This document shows, one piece after another, positions 1-7,119 of a DNA stretch of 46,076 bases. Source of the DNA: DASRUP01 sp036397395 (GTDB lineage Bacteria > Patescibacteriota > Minisyncoccia > Minisyncoccales > UBA10102); the NCBI GenBank assembly GCA_036397395.1, contig DASWIZ010000033.1:1-46076 (forward strand), read 5' to 3'. Numbering within the stretch: position 1 is the first letter of the stretch; the number at the start of each line of letters is the position of its first letter. Position numbers and translations under genes: made by a program. Under the pieces are notes generated by a model that saw only the letters and a list, made by a program, of their open reading frames with translations, was not told where the DNA came from and made no database searches.

Positions 1-87
1 CGTTCTATGATCTGCTGCCTGACTTCTGGACGAATGATGGTTTGGGGTGTGGACATACAAGTATGAAATGGTTACGTTTCTCTTCTT

Positions 88-549
88 TCACCATACATTT
101 CTTGTTACTCTACTGTCCAATATATGGGGTACCTGCCAAAGCTTTCTCTTTCCGCTACCATCGGGATTTACTATCCAAAGACTAAAATTCTTTCTCGTTC
201 TACTCGCCGCAAGCGTACCATAAGACCATTCGTTATTGCCTTTATCTGATCGATACAAAATTTCTGAATCATCGGGACTCCAGCCTACAAAGTACGCTTC
301 TTCTTCCGGCTCGGTAAGAAACCGCTCCTCCCAAACCAATTCTTTTTCTTGAATTTGTTGCTGATTGTTTATTGCTTGTGGTTGCGGTTGGGGAGCGAAC
401 GAAGGGGTTTGCGCTGCGGGCGTGGGCGAGGACGGTCCTAGCCCAGCCCCTTTCAGCAGCAAAATGCCACCGACAACAAGAACCACAGCGGCGAGGACGA
501 CGACGAGCAAAAGCTTTGTTTCGGTGCGGAATTCTTGGAAGAAATTCAT
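88..549 (-). CDS. Membrane-anchored protein with a TolB/WD40-like (PD40) segment, possibly C-terminally truncated
   Basis: The 153-residue protein starts MNFFQEFRTETK, followed by one hydrophobic helix (about residues 13-33) and a Pro/Gln-rich linker (40-65). This suggests a cytoplasmic N-terminus with an outward-facing C-terminal part. Residues ~87-135 contain FVGWSPDDSEILYRS and SLWIVNPDGSGKRKL, the repeat pattern of TolB-type beta-propeller blades. Only about one and a half blades are present, so the reading frame may be cut short; the DNA beyond the stop shows no clear continuation before the window edge. The N-terminal anchor is nearly the same as that of the protein at 18095-18847, so the two share an anchor module on different outer domains. 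Function unknown. Confidence 0.7.
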   Translation of the reverse strand: MNFFQEFRTETKLLLVVVLAAVVLVVGGILLLKGAGLGPSSPTPAAQTPSFAPQPQPQAINNQQQIQEKELVWEERFLTEPEEEAYFVGWSPDDSEILYRSDKGNNEWSYGTLAASRTRKNFSLWIVNPDGSGKRKLWQVPHILDSRVTRNVW

Positions 550-701
550 TGATTTATTGTACTACAACCGTATGCAAACAAAAATACCTCCATAAATACT
601 TTGTTAGTCTATCGTTTTTGTTCTGCTATAGCATAAGTAAAACGATACAGGGATAGGCTAATACAAATCTTCCTCGTTGAGACCGATCTCGCCTTTGGCT
701 C

Positions 702-731
702 TTGACAATGGCGCGCCGCGGGGTATATAAT
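702..731 (+). promoter_or_regulatory. Strong sigma70-type promoter facing right
   Basis: TTGACA at 702-707 and TATAAT at 726-731 are both perfect consensus boxes, with an 18-base spacer. No coding region begins downstream on this strand; a terminator-like hairpin follows about 20 bases after the expected transcription start. Confidence 0.7.
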
Positions 732-737
732 AGACTT

Positions 738-793
738 GTATTTCTAGAGAAAGTACTGCCTAAGGTTCGTCCTTACGCGGTGCTTTTTCTTTT
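738..793 (+). ncRNA. Candidate very short RNA ending in an intrinsic terminator
   Basis: Bases 752-765 pair with 771-784 (13 of 14 positions, including G-T pairs) around a 5-base loop, and a T-rich run follows at 784-793. With the consensus promoter at 702-731 this predicts an RNA of roughly 55 bases. Its last ~20 bases are antisense to the 3' end of the NYN gene, so it could pair with that mRNA or simply be a convergent terminator. No known RNA family was recognised. Confidence 0.4.
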
Positions 794-1276
794 GTATTCC
801 AATTTACCCCGCAGTTCGTTCATAAACCATACCTTTTCTTTTGCCGTTTGTTTAAGCAGGTTTGAGCAATTTTCAATGTCCGGACTCAATACAACTTTTA
901 GCTTATTGTTTTCATAGAGATGCTGCACCAGCGAGTAAAAGTCTCCATCGCTGGAAACGATAACCGCTTTATCGTATTCATGCAGTTCAAGAGCGGCCCG
1001 AAGAACGAGGTCCGCGTCGATGTTGCCCTTAATTTTACCGTCGGCATCTGGTATTGTCGGCTTAAATTTCAACATAAAACCTGCCTCTTGCAAACGATCG
1101 TAAAGCGACTGATTCAACGCCACGAAACCGATAAACATGTATGCTTTTTTGACGCCGTATTTCTCGCCAAGATACACTCTGAACTTTCGGTAATCCAATC
1201 TCCACCCGAGTTTTTGGATACCCAAATTTAGGTTCTGGCTGTCGATAAAAGCGTAGTTATTCCCCTCAATTCGCAT
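773..1276 (-). CDS. NYN-domain (LabA/PIN-like) ribonuclease
   Basis: The protein belongs to the NYN family of PIN-fold, metal-dependent RNA nucleases. The visible signatures are the first acidic position in YAFIDSQNLN, the central GNIDADLVLRAA and IVSSDGDFYSLVQHL; the aspartates in these motifs would hold the catalytic metal. The ATG at 1276 is chosen because the only longer start is a GTG at 1315 that runs into an unrelated mfd fragment. The length (167 residues) is normal for a single-domain NYN protein. The substrate cannot be told from sequence. Confidence 0.85.
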   Translation of the reverse strand: MRIEGNNYAFIDSQNLNLGIQKLGWRLDYRKFRVYLGEKYGVKKAYMFIGFVALNQSLYDRLQEAGFMLKFKPTIPDADGKIKGNIDADLVLRAALELHEYDKAVIVSSDGDFYSLVQHLYENNKLKVVLSPDIENCSNLLKQTAKEKVWFMNELRGKLEYKRKSTA

Positions 1277-1318
1277 ACTCCAACCATATCGTATTTTGAA
1301 GAGTTTTTCCAGCACCGA

Positions 1319-1450
1319 CGCTTGGAAATCCGCGGTGCCGGCAATATTTTAGGCCGCGAGCAAGCCGGCACCGTAAACACCATCGGTTTAAACCTCTATT
1401 GCCAAATGCTCTCTGAATCCGTAGAAAAATTAAGAGGGTTGACGCCCTAG
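1319..1450 (+). pseudogene. mfd: Fragment of mfd (transcription-repair coupling factor)
   Basis: Frame 1318-1450 reads LEIRGAGNILGREQ...IGLNLYCQMLSESVEKLR and then stops. This is the conserved motor-domain segment of Mfd/RecG-type translocases that normally lies deep inside a protein of ~1100 residues. The homology begins abruptly next to the NYN gene start and ends at a TAG, with no upstream start or flanking Mfd sequence. It is therefore a residual piece left by a rearrangement. Confidence 0.75.
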
Positions 1451-1468
1451 CGCCAACCCTACAAAGTT

Positions 1469-2023
1469 CTAACCTGGAAGAAATGCCTCGATTTTTTGCT
1501 GGATAAGCAACTCCTTTCTCGTTCTTTCAGCTAAGGACAGATTGTTGAGAAGGCCGCTAAACACACCTTCTAGTAGATCTCGCACGAAAAGTTCTAGTGA
1601 CTCCTCTGACACAACGTCTACGGGCATACTATCAAGGCCAAAAGACGCCCAACCTTCAACACTCTGCTGAATATTCTTTCCAGCACTCTCCACTTTTGAA
1701 GGGGTATCCAAAAAGACACTTCCCCACTCGTTAAAGAGCCGCCTCATATCTTTTGCCAAAGCATCTCTTTGCTCTTTAGAAAGATAGGGAAGCCGCGGTA
1801 TCAAAGCATCCCACGTATCTTGGAATTTGCCAAGCAGTGTACTTGTTAAATCCGTTTGAGAGACCTCCAATAGCTTCGGTTCACTTTTAAGCACAGTTTG
1901 GCAGAATTGTGCTACCTTTGCTCGCATGTGCGGGCTATCTGCCGGGTGATCTACGCAGAATGTAAACAATCCTTTGAGAGCCTCTATAACTTCTCTCGGT
2001 AGAACTTCTACTTCAGTAGCCAT
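1469..2023 (-). CDS. Uncharacterised helical soluble protein
   Basis: The protein has 184 residues, no membrane segment and no recognised domain; it looks mostly alpha-helical (for example LSKEQRDALAKDMRRLF). It has an unusually strong Shine-Dalgarno sequence, AGGAGGGG, nine bases before the ATG at 2023; a GTG three bases earlier is an alternative start. An inverted repeat, TTTGGTAT/ATACCAAA at about 2039-2068, lies just upstream and could be an operator. It belongs to a small set of genes here with strong Shine-Dalgarno sites, in contrast to the leaderless housekeeping genes. Confidence 0.7.
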   Translation of the reverse strand: MATEVEVLPREVIEALKGLFTFCVDHPADSPHMRAKVAQFCQTVLKSEPKLLEVSQTDLTSTLLGKFQDTWDALIPRLPYLSKEQRDALAKDMRRLFNEWGSVFLDTPSKVESAGKNIQQSVEGWASFGLDSMPVDVVSEESLELFVRDLLEGVFSGLLNNLSLAERTRKELLIQQKIEAFLPG

Positions 2024-2143
2024 CACAAATCCCCTCCTGTTTGGTATTAGCTAAACTCCATATACCAAAATTTATTTCATAAGTAAAGTTTTTGTTTTTG
2101 GAAAACTCTGTGGTAGAGTAATAACAGTTTTAGAAGAAACTTG

Positions 2144-2163
2144 CCCTTCGACTACGCTCAGGG
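2144..2163. repeat. REP-like palindrome (variant)
   Basis: CCCTTCGACTACGCTCAGGG is a variant of the palindrome found at 7913-7931 and 45652-45670. Here it sits directly before the topA -35 box. Confidence 0.6.
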
Positions 2164-2192
2164 TGGACAAAATTTTAATATTCGAGTATACT
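2164..2192 (+). promoter_or_regulatory. topA promoter, near-leaderless
   Basis: TGGACA (2164-2169), a 17-base spacer and TATACT (2187-2192). The ATG of topA at 2203 lies only 10 bases after the -10 box, so the mRNA would have a leader of about 3-4 bases. Confidence 0.65.
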
Positions 2193-2202
2193 CCAAACCC
2201 GT

Positions 2203-4227
2203 ATGGCAAAAACATTAGTAATAGTAGAGAGTCCGACAAAAGCAAAAACAATTCAGCAGTTTATTGGAAAAGACTACAACGTGCAGTCTTCTTTTGGGCA
2301 TGTTCGCGACTTGCCCAAAAGCAAACTGGGCGTTGATGTGGACAAAAACTTTGAGCCAAGCTATGTGATTCCCACGAAAGCGCGCAAAACCGTGTCTGCC
2401 CTAAAAAAAGAAGCAAAAAAGGCAGACTCCGTAATCCTTGCTTCCGATGAAGACAGGGAGGGCGAAAGCATTGCATGGCACTTGGCCCAAGCTTTGGACT
2501 TGGAAAACCCAGAGCGCATTGTGTTCCATGAAATTACCAAGCAAGCCATACAGGAGGCTTTAGAACACCCCCGCAACATTGATAACAATTTGGTGGAAGC
2601 CCAGCAGGGAAGGAGAATTTTAGACCGTCTCGTTGGATACAAGCTGTCGCCTTTCCTTTGGAAAAAGGTGGCGCGCAGGTTGTCTGCTGGCCGCGTGCAG
2701 TCGGTAGCCGTGCGTTTGGTGGTAGATAGGGAGCGCGAAATAGAGAAATTCAACCCGGTTGAGTATTGGTCTGTAAACGCCCTATTCGAGAAAGAAACCA
2801 AGGAATTTACAGCCGGGCTTTCTGCCAAAAACGGCAAAGCCGTTGAAAAACTTGGTATTGCAAACAAAGGGCAAGCAGATGCCATCTTGCAAGATCTGCA
2901 AGGTGCAGAATACAAGGTAGCTGAAGTTGAGAAAAAAGAAACAAACAAAAATCCTTTGCCCCCGTTTACCACTTCTACGCTGCAGCGCACCGCGGCCTCG
3001 CGGTTTCATTATCCCGCCCGCCTTACCATGAGTGTTGCCCAGCAACTCTACGAACAAGGGCATATTACCTACCACCGGACAGACTCGTTAAACCTGGCGC
3101 AATCCGCGCTTGAGGGCGCAAAAGAATTTATTACCAAAGAATACGGCCAAAACTACTGGGCGGGCGCACCCCGGCGCTTTAAAACAAAATCAAAAGGCGC
3201 CCAGGAAGCGCACGAAGCCATACGGCCCACGGTTCCCGCCAACAAACCGGAATCTTTGCAACTTACCCCCCAACAAGCAAAGTTATACCAGTTAATCTGG
3301 CAAAGGTTTATCGCCTCGCAAATGGCGCCGGCTGTGTTTGACTCGACTTCTATTGATATTGCGACTAACCAATATACATTTCGCGCGACGGGCCAAATGC
3401 AAAAGTTTGACGGGTTCTTGAAAGTATATCCAATGAAATTTGAAGAGGCGGATTTGCCGGCCGTGGAAAAAGGCGAAATACTTTCACTTAAAGAACTGCT
3501 GTCAGAACAACATTTTACCCAGCCTCCGCCTCGCTTTAACGAAGCAAGTTTAATTAAGGCTTTGGAAAGTTATGGCATTGGCAGGCCTTCTACCTACGCC
3601 CCTATTCTTTCTACTATTCAAGACCGCAACTACGTGGAAAAAGATGATCAGCGCAGGCTCGTACCCACAGAAATCGGGCTTGCCGTAAACGATTTGCTTG
3701 TCGCGCACTTTCCCCAAATTGTGGACGTTGCCTTTACCGCGCAAATGGAAGAGGAGTTAGACGAAATTGCCGAAGGCAAAAAAGAATGGCAGCCCATGAT
3801 GAAAGAATTTTACGGCCCGTTTGCCGCAAATCTAGCCAAAAAAGAAAAAGAGGTTGCCGAACAAAAAATAACAGCAGAAGAAACCGACAAACAATGCCCC
3901 GAGTGCGGCAAACCCTTGCTTATTCGCTTTGGCAGGTACGGCAAGTTTTACGCGTGCTCCGGCTTTCCCGAATGCAAATATACGGCGTCGCTTGAAGAAA
4001 ATAATCTTAACGTGCTTTGCCCAAAATGCAGTAAAGGACAGCTTACTGCCAAGCGCACCAAGCGCAAAAAGATTTTTTATGGCTGCAACCGCTATCCTGA
4101 ATGCGACTTTGCCTTGTGGGACAAGCCAACCGGCGACAAATGCGCCACCTGCAACTCCCTTATGGTAGAAAAAGCCAAAGCCGCCAAATGCTCCAACAAA
4201 GACTGCCAAACCAACCAGAAAAAGTAA
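2203..4227 (+). CDS. topA: DNA topoisomerase I (type IA)
   Basis: This enzyme relaxes negative supercoils by a transient 5'-phosphotyrosine break. The Toprim domain is at the N-terminus (Glu9 in IVESPTKAKT; ASDEDREGE holds the DxDxE acidic residues). The catalytic tyrosine is Tyr290 in ITYHRTDS, and GYKLSPFLWKKV and GRVQSVAVRLV are typical core motifs. Three C-terminal zinc-ribbon units begin near residues 565, 607 and 649 (CPECGKP..., CPKCSKG..., CATCNS...). The length of 674 residues is normal. The gene stands alone between a minus-strand gene and tRNA-Leu. Confidence 0.97.
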   Translation: MAKTLVIVESPTKAKTIQQFIGKDYNVQSSFGHVRDLPKSKLGVDVDKNFEPSYVIPTKARKTVSALKKEAKKADSVILASDEDREGESIAWHLAQALDLENPERIVFHEITKQAIQEALEHPRNIDNNLVEAQQGRRILDRLVGYKLSPFLWKKVARRLSAGRVQSVAVRLVVDREREIEKFNPVEYWSVNALFEKETKEFTAGLSAKNGKAVEKLGIANKGQADAILQDLQGAEYKVAEVEKKETNKNPLPPFTTSTLQRTAASRFHYPARLTMSVAQQLYEQGHITYHRTDSLNLAQSALEGAKEFITKEYGQNYWAGAPRRFKTKSKGAQEAHEAIRPTVPANKPESLQLTPQQAKLYQLIWQRFIASQMAPAVFDSTSIDIATNQYTFRATGQMQKFDGFLKVYPMKFEEADLPAVEKGEILSLKELLSEQHFTQPPPRFNEASLIKALESYGIGRPSTYAPILSTIQDRNYVEKDDQRRLVPTEIGLAVNDLLVAHFPQIVDVAFTAQMEEELDEIAEGKKEWQPMMKEFYGPFAANLAKKEKEVAEQKITAEETDKQCPECGKPLLIRFGRYGKFYACSGFPECKYTASLEENNLNVLCPKCSKGQLTAKRTKRKKIFYGCNRYPECDFALWDKPTGDKCATCNSLMVEKAKAAKCSNKDCQTNQKK

Positions 4228-4268
4228 CCTGTACAAACCCCAAATTCTCTGGTAAAGTAGGTTCTACT

Positions 4269-4352
4269 GCCGCGGTGGCGGAACAGGTAGACGCACGGGA
4301 TTCAAAATCCCGCGAGGGCAACCTCATGAGAGTTCGATTCTCTCCCGCGGCA
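4269..4352 (+). tRNA. tRNA-Leu (anticodon CAA)
   Basis: A class II tRNA: acceptor GCCGCGG pairs with CCGCGGC, anticodon stem CGGGA/TCCCG surrounds loop TTCAAAA (anticodon CAA), a long variable arm contains GAGGGCAACCTC, and the T arm is GAGAG-TTCGATT-CTCTC. The CCA end is not encoded (ACTA follows). It reads in the same direction as topA, about 40 bases after its stop. Confidence 0.95.
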
Positions 4353-4387
4353 CTAAATTAGACGCTCATCTGTTGCTTTCTAAAACT

Positions 4388-5194
4388 ATGCCAAAAAGCT
4401 GGGAAGAAAATGTCAAAGAATACTGCGAGAAATATAATATTCCTGTATTGTATTTAGCCGAAACATTATACGAGCCAAAAGTTGTACCTATGATTAGGGG
4501 TAAGGCTTTTGAGTTTTCAGTAATGATGGCTTTACAAGAAATTTTGCCAACGCACGAGTGGATAGTAGATAAACCGATGATAAATGCACAGATAGGCCTT
4601 CATGATGTCGATGTCCGGGTAATACACAAACCTACAGAAAAGATCATACGAATTGAGTGTAAGCTAGCTAAAAAGGGTGGCTACAGATTATTTCCTGATG
4701 GCCACAGCGAAATCAGAGTTAAGTGCATGAGAAGTCGTACTTTAGGATCAGCGAAGGTAAGAGAACTTGCTCCCAAATTGGGGGTTAGTGAAAAAGTGCT
4801 TGCTGTCCATAACGATCAGTACCTACCAGCAGATTTTGATATTGTTATCACATCTATTGGCAATGCTTTTTATGCTACCGATAAGAAAACGGGGCTTTTT
4901 GAATGGAAACCATCAAAACCAGCAGAAGATTTTTTAGGAAAAATAGGGTTTACTGGCAAAGAAAACTTAAGAGATTTTGCTTTTAAGACAATGTTCGCTG
5001 CTAAAACAAGTGATTTAACAATAGGTAAAAATGGCATAACTTGCACCCGTGGATTATGTAAAAATAAAAAAGCGTGCGGTTTTATACCGAATTATCCTAT
5101 CATTACTTTTGGTGAAAAAACAAACAAGTCAACAAATAAATGGGTCTCATTAAGGGAAGTATCAAGCCTCTTTAAAGACCTTGTAGAAAGCTGA
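4388..5194 (+). CDS. Probable type II restriction endonuclease (PD-(D/E)XK fold)
   Basis: The protein has 268 residues. GLHDVDVRVIH followed by KIIRIECKLAKK fits the D...ExK metal-binding core of PD-(D/E)XK nucleases. The C-terminal half has a cysteine cluster (CTRGLCKNKKAC) that may bind zinc. The role is mainly inferred from its partner: the convergent gene, overlapping by 33 bases, is an N6-adenine methyltransferase, the usual arrangement of a restriction-modification pair. The ATG at 4388 is preferred over the TTG at 4373. The recognition sequence is unknown; if the methylase is Dam-like, GATC is a candidate. The gene follows tRNA-Leu by 35 bases, a common place for acquired DNA. Confidence 0.7.
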   Translation: MPKSWEENVKEYCEKYNIPVLYLAETLYEPKVVPMIRGKAFEFSVMMALQEILPTHEWIVDKPMINAQIGLHDVDVRVIHKPTEKIIRIECKLAKKGGYRLFPDGHSEIRVKCMRSRTLGSAKVRELAPKLGVSEKVLAVHNDQYLPADFDIVITSIGNAFYATDKKTGLFEWKPSKPAEDFLGKIGFTGKENLRDFAFKTMFAAKTSDLTIGKNGITCTRGLCKNKKACGFIPNYPIITFGEKTNKSTNKWVSLREVSSLFKDLVES

Positions 5195-6040
5195 TTGATA
5201 ATCAAATAGAGACGCTTGTTTTTCGGATTCATAATTCATTATGAATAGCTCGTGTCCTTTGTATCGAGCGCCTTTTTTGTCTGTGCCATTCCTTTGATCA
5301 TCGGTACGATTTATTGTGTAGTTCCATTGTTTTTCACATATTGCATTCGCCCAAACATATAACTCTCTCACCTCTTGACTATCGTCATAAGTTAACAAAA
5401 ACTTGAATCTTTTTTTATTTTTCTTGAGAATTTTGCTTAGACGGGAATGGTCATCTTTCCTAAAAGAATGAACATAAAACTTTTCTTGATCAGCATTAAA
5501 ATATGGCGGATCAATGAACAAGAAAGAATCGTTTGGCGCTTCCTCCATAATCTCTTCGAAATCAAAAGAAGTCAACTTAACGCCCTGTAGTTTAGCCGAT
5601 GTTCTCAGTATGTTTCTTGGCCAATTTTCAGGCCTCATACTATATTTTTCTCCATACCCCCAATAACAATTCTGCATATTCATAATCCCAGAGTAAGAGG
5701 TTCGATTTACATAAAACCAGCGAACAGCACTGTCCAACCTTGTCTTTGGTTTGTATTCATTCTTATAGTACCCGTGTCTTCCTTTTGTAGCCTGCTCGCC
5801 ACTTAATCTTTCAATCAATTCATTGGGATAGTCACGAATAATTGTTAAACAATTTATGAGATCTTCATCAATATCATTGAGCCAATTTTCATTTACTTTC
5901 TCTTTAGCGAAAAAAACAGAGGCGCCACCAGCAAATGGTTCAATATAGTAAGTATGCTGGGGAATATGCTCCTTGATAAGTTTGCGGGCATAAAACTTTC
6001 CTCCAGCGTATCGAAATGGCGAATTAATTTCCTGGTTCAT
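5162..6040 (-). CDS. D12-class (Dam-family) DNA N6-adenine methyltransferase
   Basis: Motifs of the D12 class occur in order: FRYAGGK (residues 9-15, SAM-binding region), IEPFAGGASVF (33-43) and the catalytic DPPY (177-180). The length of 292 residues matches Dam. It would protect host DNA from the convergent nuclease at 4388-5194. It starts 25 bases after the LexA-like gene ends, so the two are probably co-transcribed, and the repressor may set methylase levels. Target specificity cannot be read from sequence. Confidence 0.9.
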   Translation of the reverse strand: MNQEINSPFRYAGGKFYARKLIKEHIPQHTYYIEPFAGGASVFFAKEKVNENWLNDIDEDLINCLTIIRDYPNELIERLSGEQATKGRHGYYKNEYKPKTRLDSAVRWFYVNRTSYSGIMNMQNCYWGYGEKYSMRPENWPRNILRTSAKLQGVKLTSFDFEEIMEEAPNDSFLFIDPPYFNADQEKFYVHSFRKDDHSRLSKILKKNKKRFKFLLTYDDSQEVRELYVWANAICEKQWNYTINRTDDQRNGTDKKGARYKGHELFIMNYESEKQASLFDYQSAFYKVFKEA

Positions 6041-6065
6041 AATGCTATTACTAATTTCTATTATA

Positions 6066-6692
6066 CTAAAACTTTTTTACTACATCAATAACTTTACCGC
6101 TAATCTTAAAATTGTCCGCTTCGTGGATAAAAATGGGCGTATATTCTTGGGTTGATTCGGAAAGTAACGCAATGCGAGAATTCTCTCTATCAAGTCGATA
6201 TTTTTTGATATTCGCCATCTCGTCAATAATAGATACGACGTAATCCCCATCGCGGGGTGATGCATTCTCGCTATCCACGATCACATAATCACCGCTTTCT
6301 ATGTTTTTCCCTTCAATATTCGCTCTGTTCAGAGAATTACCTTCTGCCCTTAGGGCAAATAATCTTTTTTTATTCGGTGCAAGTCGCTTGGAAATCTTTA
6401 AATAACCCTCAATATTTTGGTCAGCATAGATTGTTGCCGGTCCGCAATTCGCAGATCCTACGATTGGTATAGCAACCAAAAAATCTCCAGCCTTCGTCTT
6501 TCTGCTTACACGGCTGATTTTTTTCTTTTTTCTATCAATAAGAATAAAGCCCTTGCGTTCTAGTTGAGAAAGGTGGTGCTTTATTTTTTGCGGTAACTTT
6601 TCGCCAGTCAAGTCACCGATTTGTCGAAGAGTAAGAATCCCAATATTCTTTTCGTCTATCACCTTAAGTAATTTTTCTTGTATGGGATGCAT
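6066..6692 (-). CDS. LexA-like self-cleaving repressor (S24 peptidase)
   Basis: The N-terminal ~60 residues form a winged-helix-like domain (LTLRQIGDLTG...LSQLERKGFI). The C-terminal S24 domain has the catalytic Ser120 (RAEGNSLN) and Lys163 (MANIKKY), with a Cys83-Gly84 cleavage site (SANCGP) as in UmuD. The residue numbers nearly match E. coli LexA (cleavage 84/85, Ser119, Lys156). The ATG at 6692 is chosen; a TATAAT box ends 7 bases before it (leaderless). Being upstream of the methylase, it may be the SOS regulator or a dedicated controller of the restriction-modification locus; no repeated operator was identified. Confidence 0.85.
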   Translation of the reverse strand: MHPIQEKLLKVIDEKNIGILTLRQIGDLTGEKLPQKIKHHLSQLERKGFILIDRKKKKISRVSRKTKAGDFLVAIPIVGSANCGPATIYADQNIEGYLKISKRLAPNKKRLFALRAEGNSLNRANIEGKNIESGDYVIVDSENASPRDGDYVVSIIDEMANIKKYRLDRENSRIALLSESTQEYTPIFIHEADNFKISGKVIDVVKKF

Positions 6693-6761
6693 ACTTTTAT
6701 TATACCCTACCAAGCAAATCTGAAAAGAAAGTTTTCCACAGGCGTATAAGGTTTGACAGAC

Positions 6762-6790
6762 TTGACATTGCAAACATAGCGCCTTAAAAT
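6762..6790 (+). promoter_or_regulatory. Promoter of the candidate structured RNA
   Basis: TTGACA (6762-6767), a 17-base spacer and TAAAAT (6785-6790), facing right. A second TTGACA lies at 6753-6758. Confidence 0.55.
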
Positions 6791-6796
6791 TATAGT

Positions 6797-7118
6797 AAAC
6801 TCCTAAAAGAGGGGTCTTTAACAAATGTATGTATGAAAATGCAAACATTTTTGTGGACTCTCTGCTTGAGAAATCGTTAGCGGATGAAAACGATGGGGTT
6901 AGTTACTCCCGTCGTAGGATGAGCTATCGATATGTTTCTTAAGGAGTCCAAAAAACTATCCAGGCATTAAGCGACTGCGAGACCAAAAAGAAATCGGCCT
7001 TGGAAAGCCGATTCGCGGATCATTTCAAAAACTATGGAATGTGAACCGATGCAATCTCATTCTCAAGCGGTGCCAAAATAGGGACAGAGGCGGCCTTCCA
7101 AGCCGCTTTTGTTTTTTT
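6797..7118 (+). ncRNA. Candidate structured non-coding RNA (~320 bases)
   Basis: This gap between the divergent repressor promoter and the ligase gene has no long frame. It has a promoter at 6762-6790, a long-range pairing GGACTC (about 6854) with GAGTCC (about 6944), a strong internal hairpin AATCGGC...GCCGATT (about 6991-7014), and a rho-independent terminator at 7088-7119 (GCGGC/GCCGC then a T run). A 15-codon frame (MKMQTFLWTLCLRNR) begins near 6833. It does not match tmRNA, SRP RNA or RNase P motifs that I can recall. It could be a 6S-type RNA or something new. Confidence 0.45.
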
Positions 7119-7119
7119 A
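7088..7119 (+). terminator. Intrinsic terminator of the candidate RNA
   Basis: The stem GCGGC/GCCGC is extended by A-T and G-T pairs and followed by TTTTGTTTTTTT. It is directional, serving the plus strand only. Confidence 0.7.
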
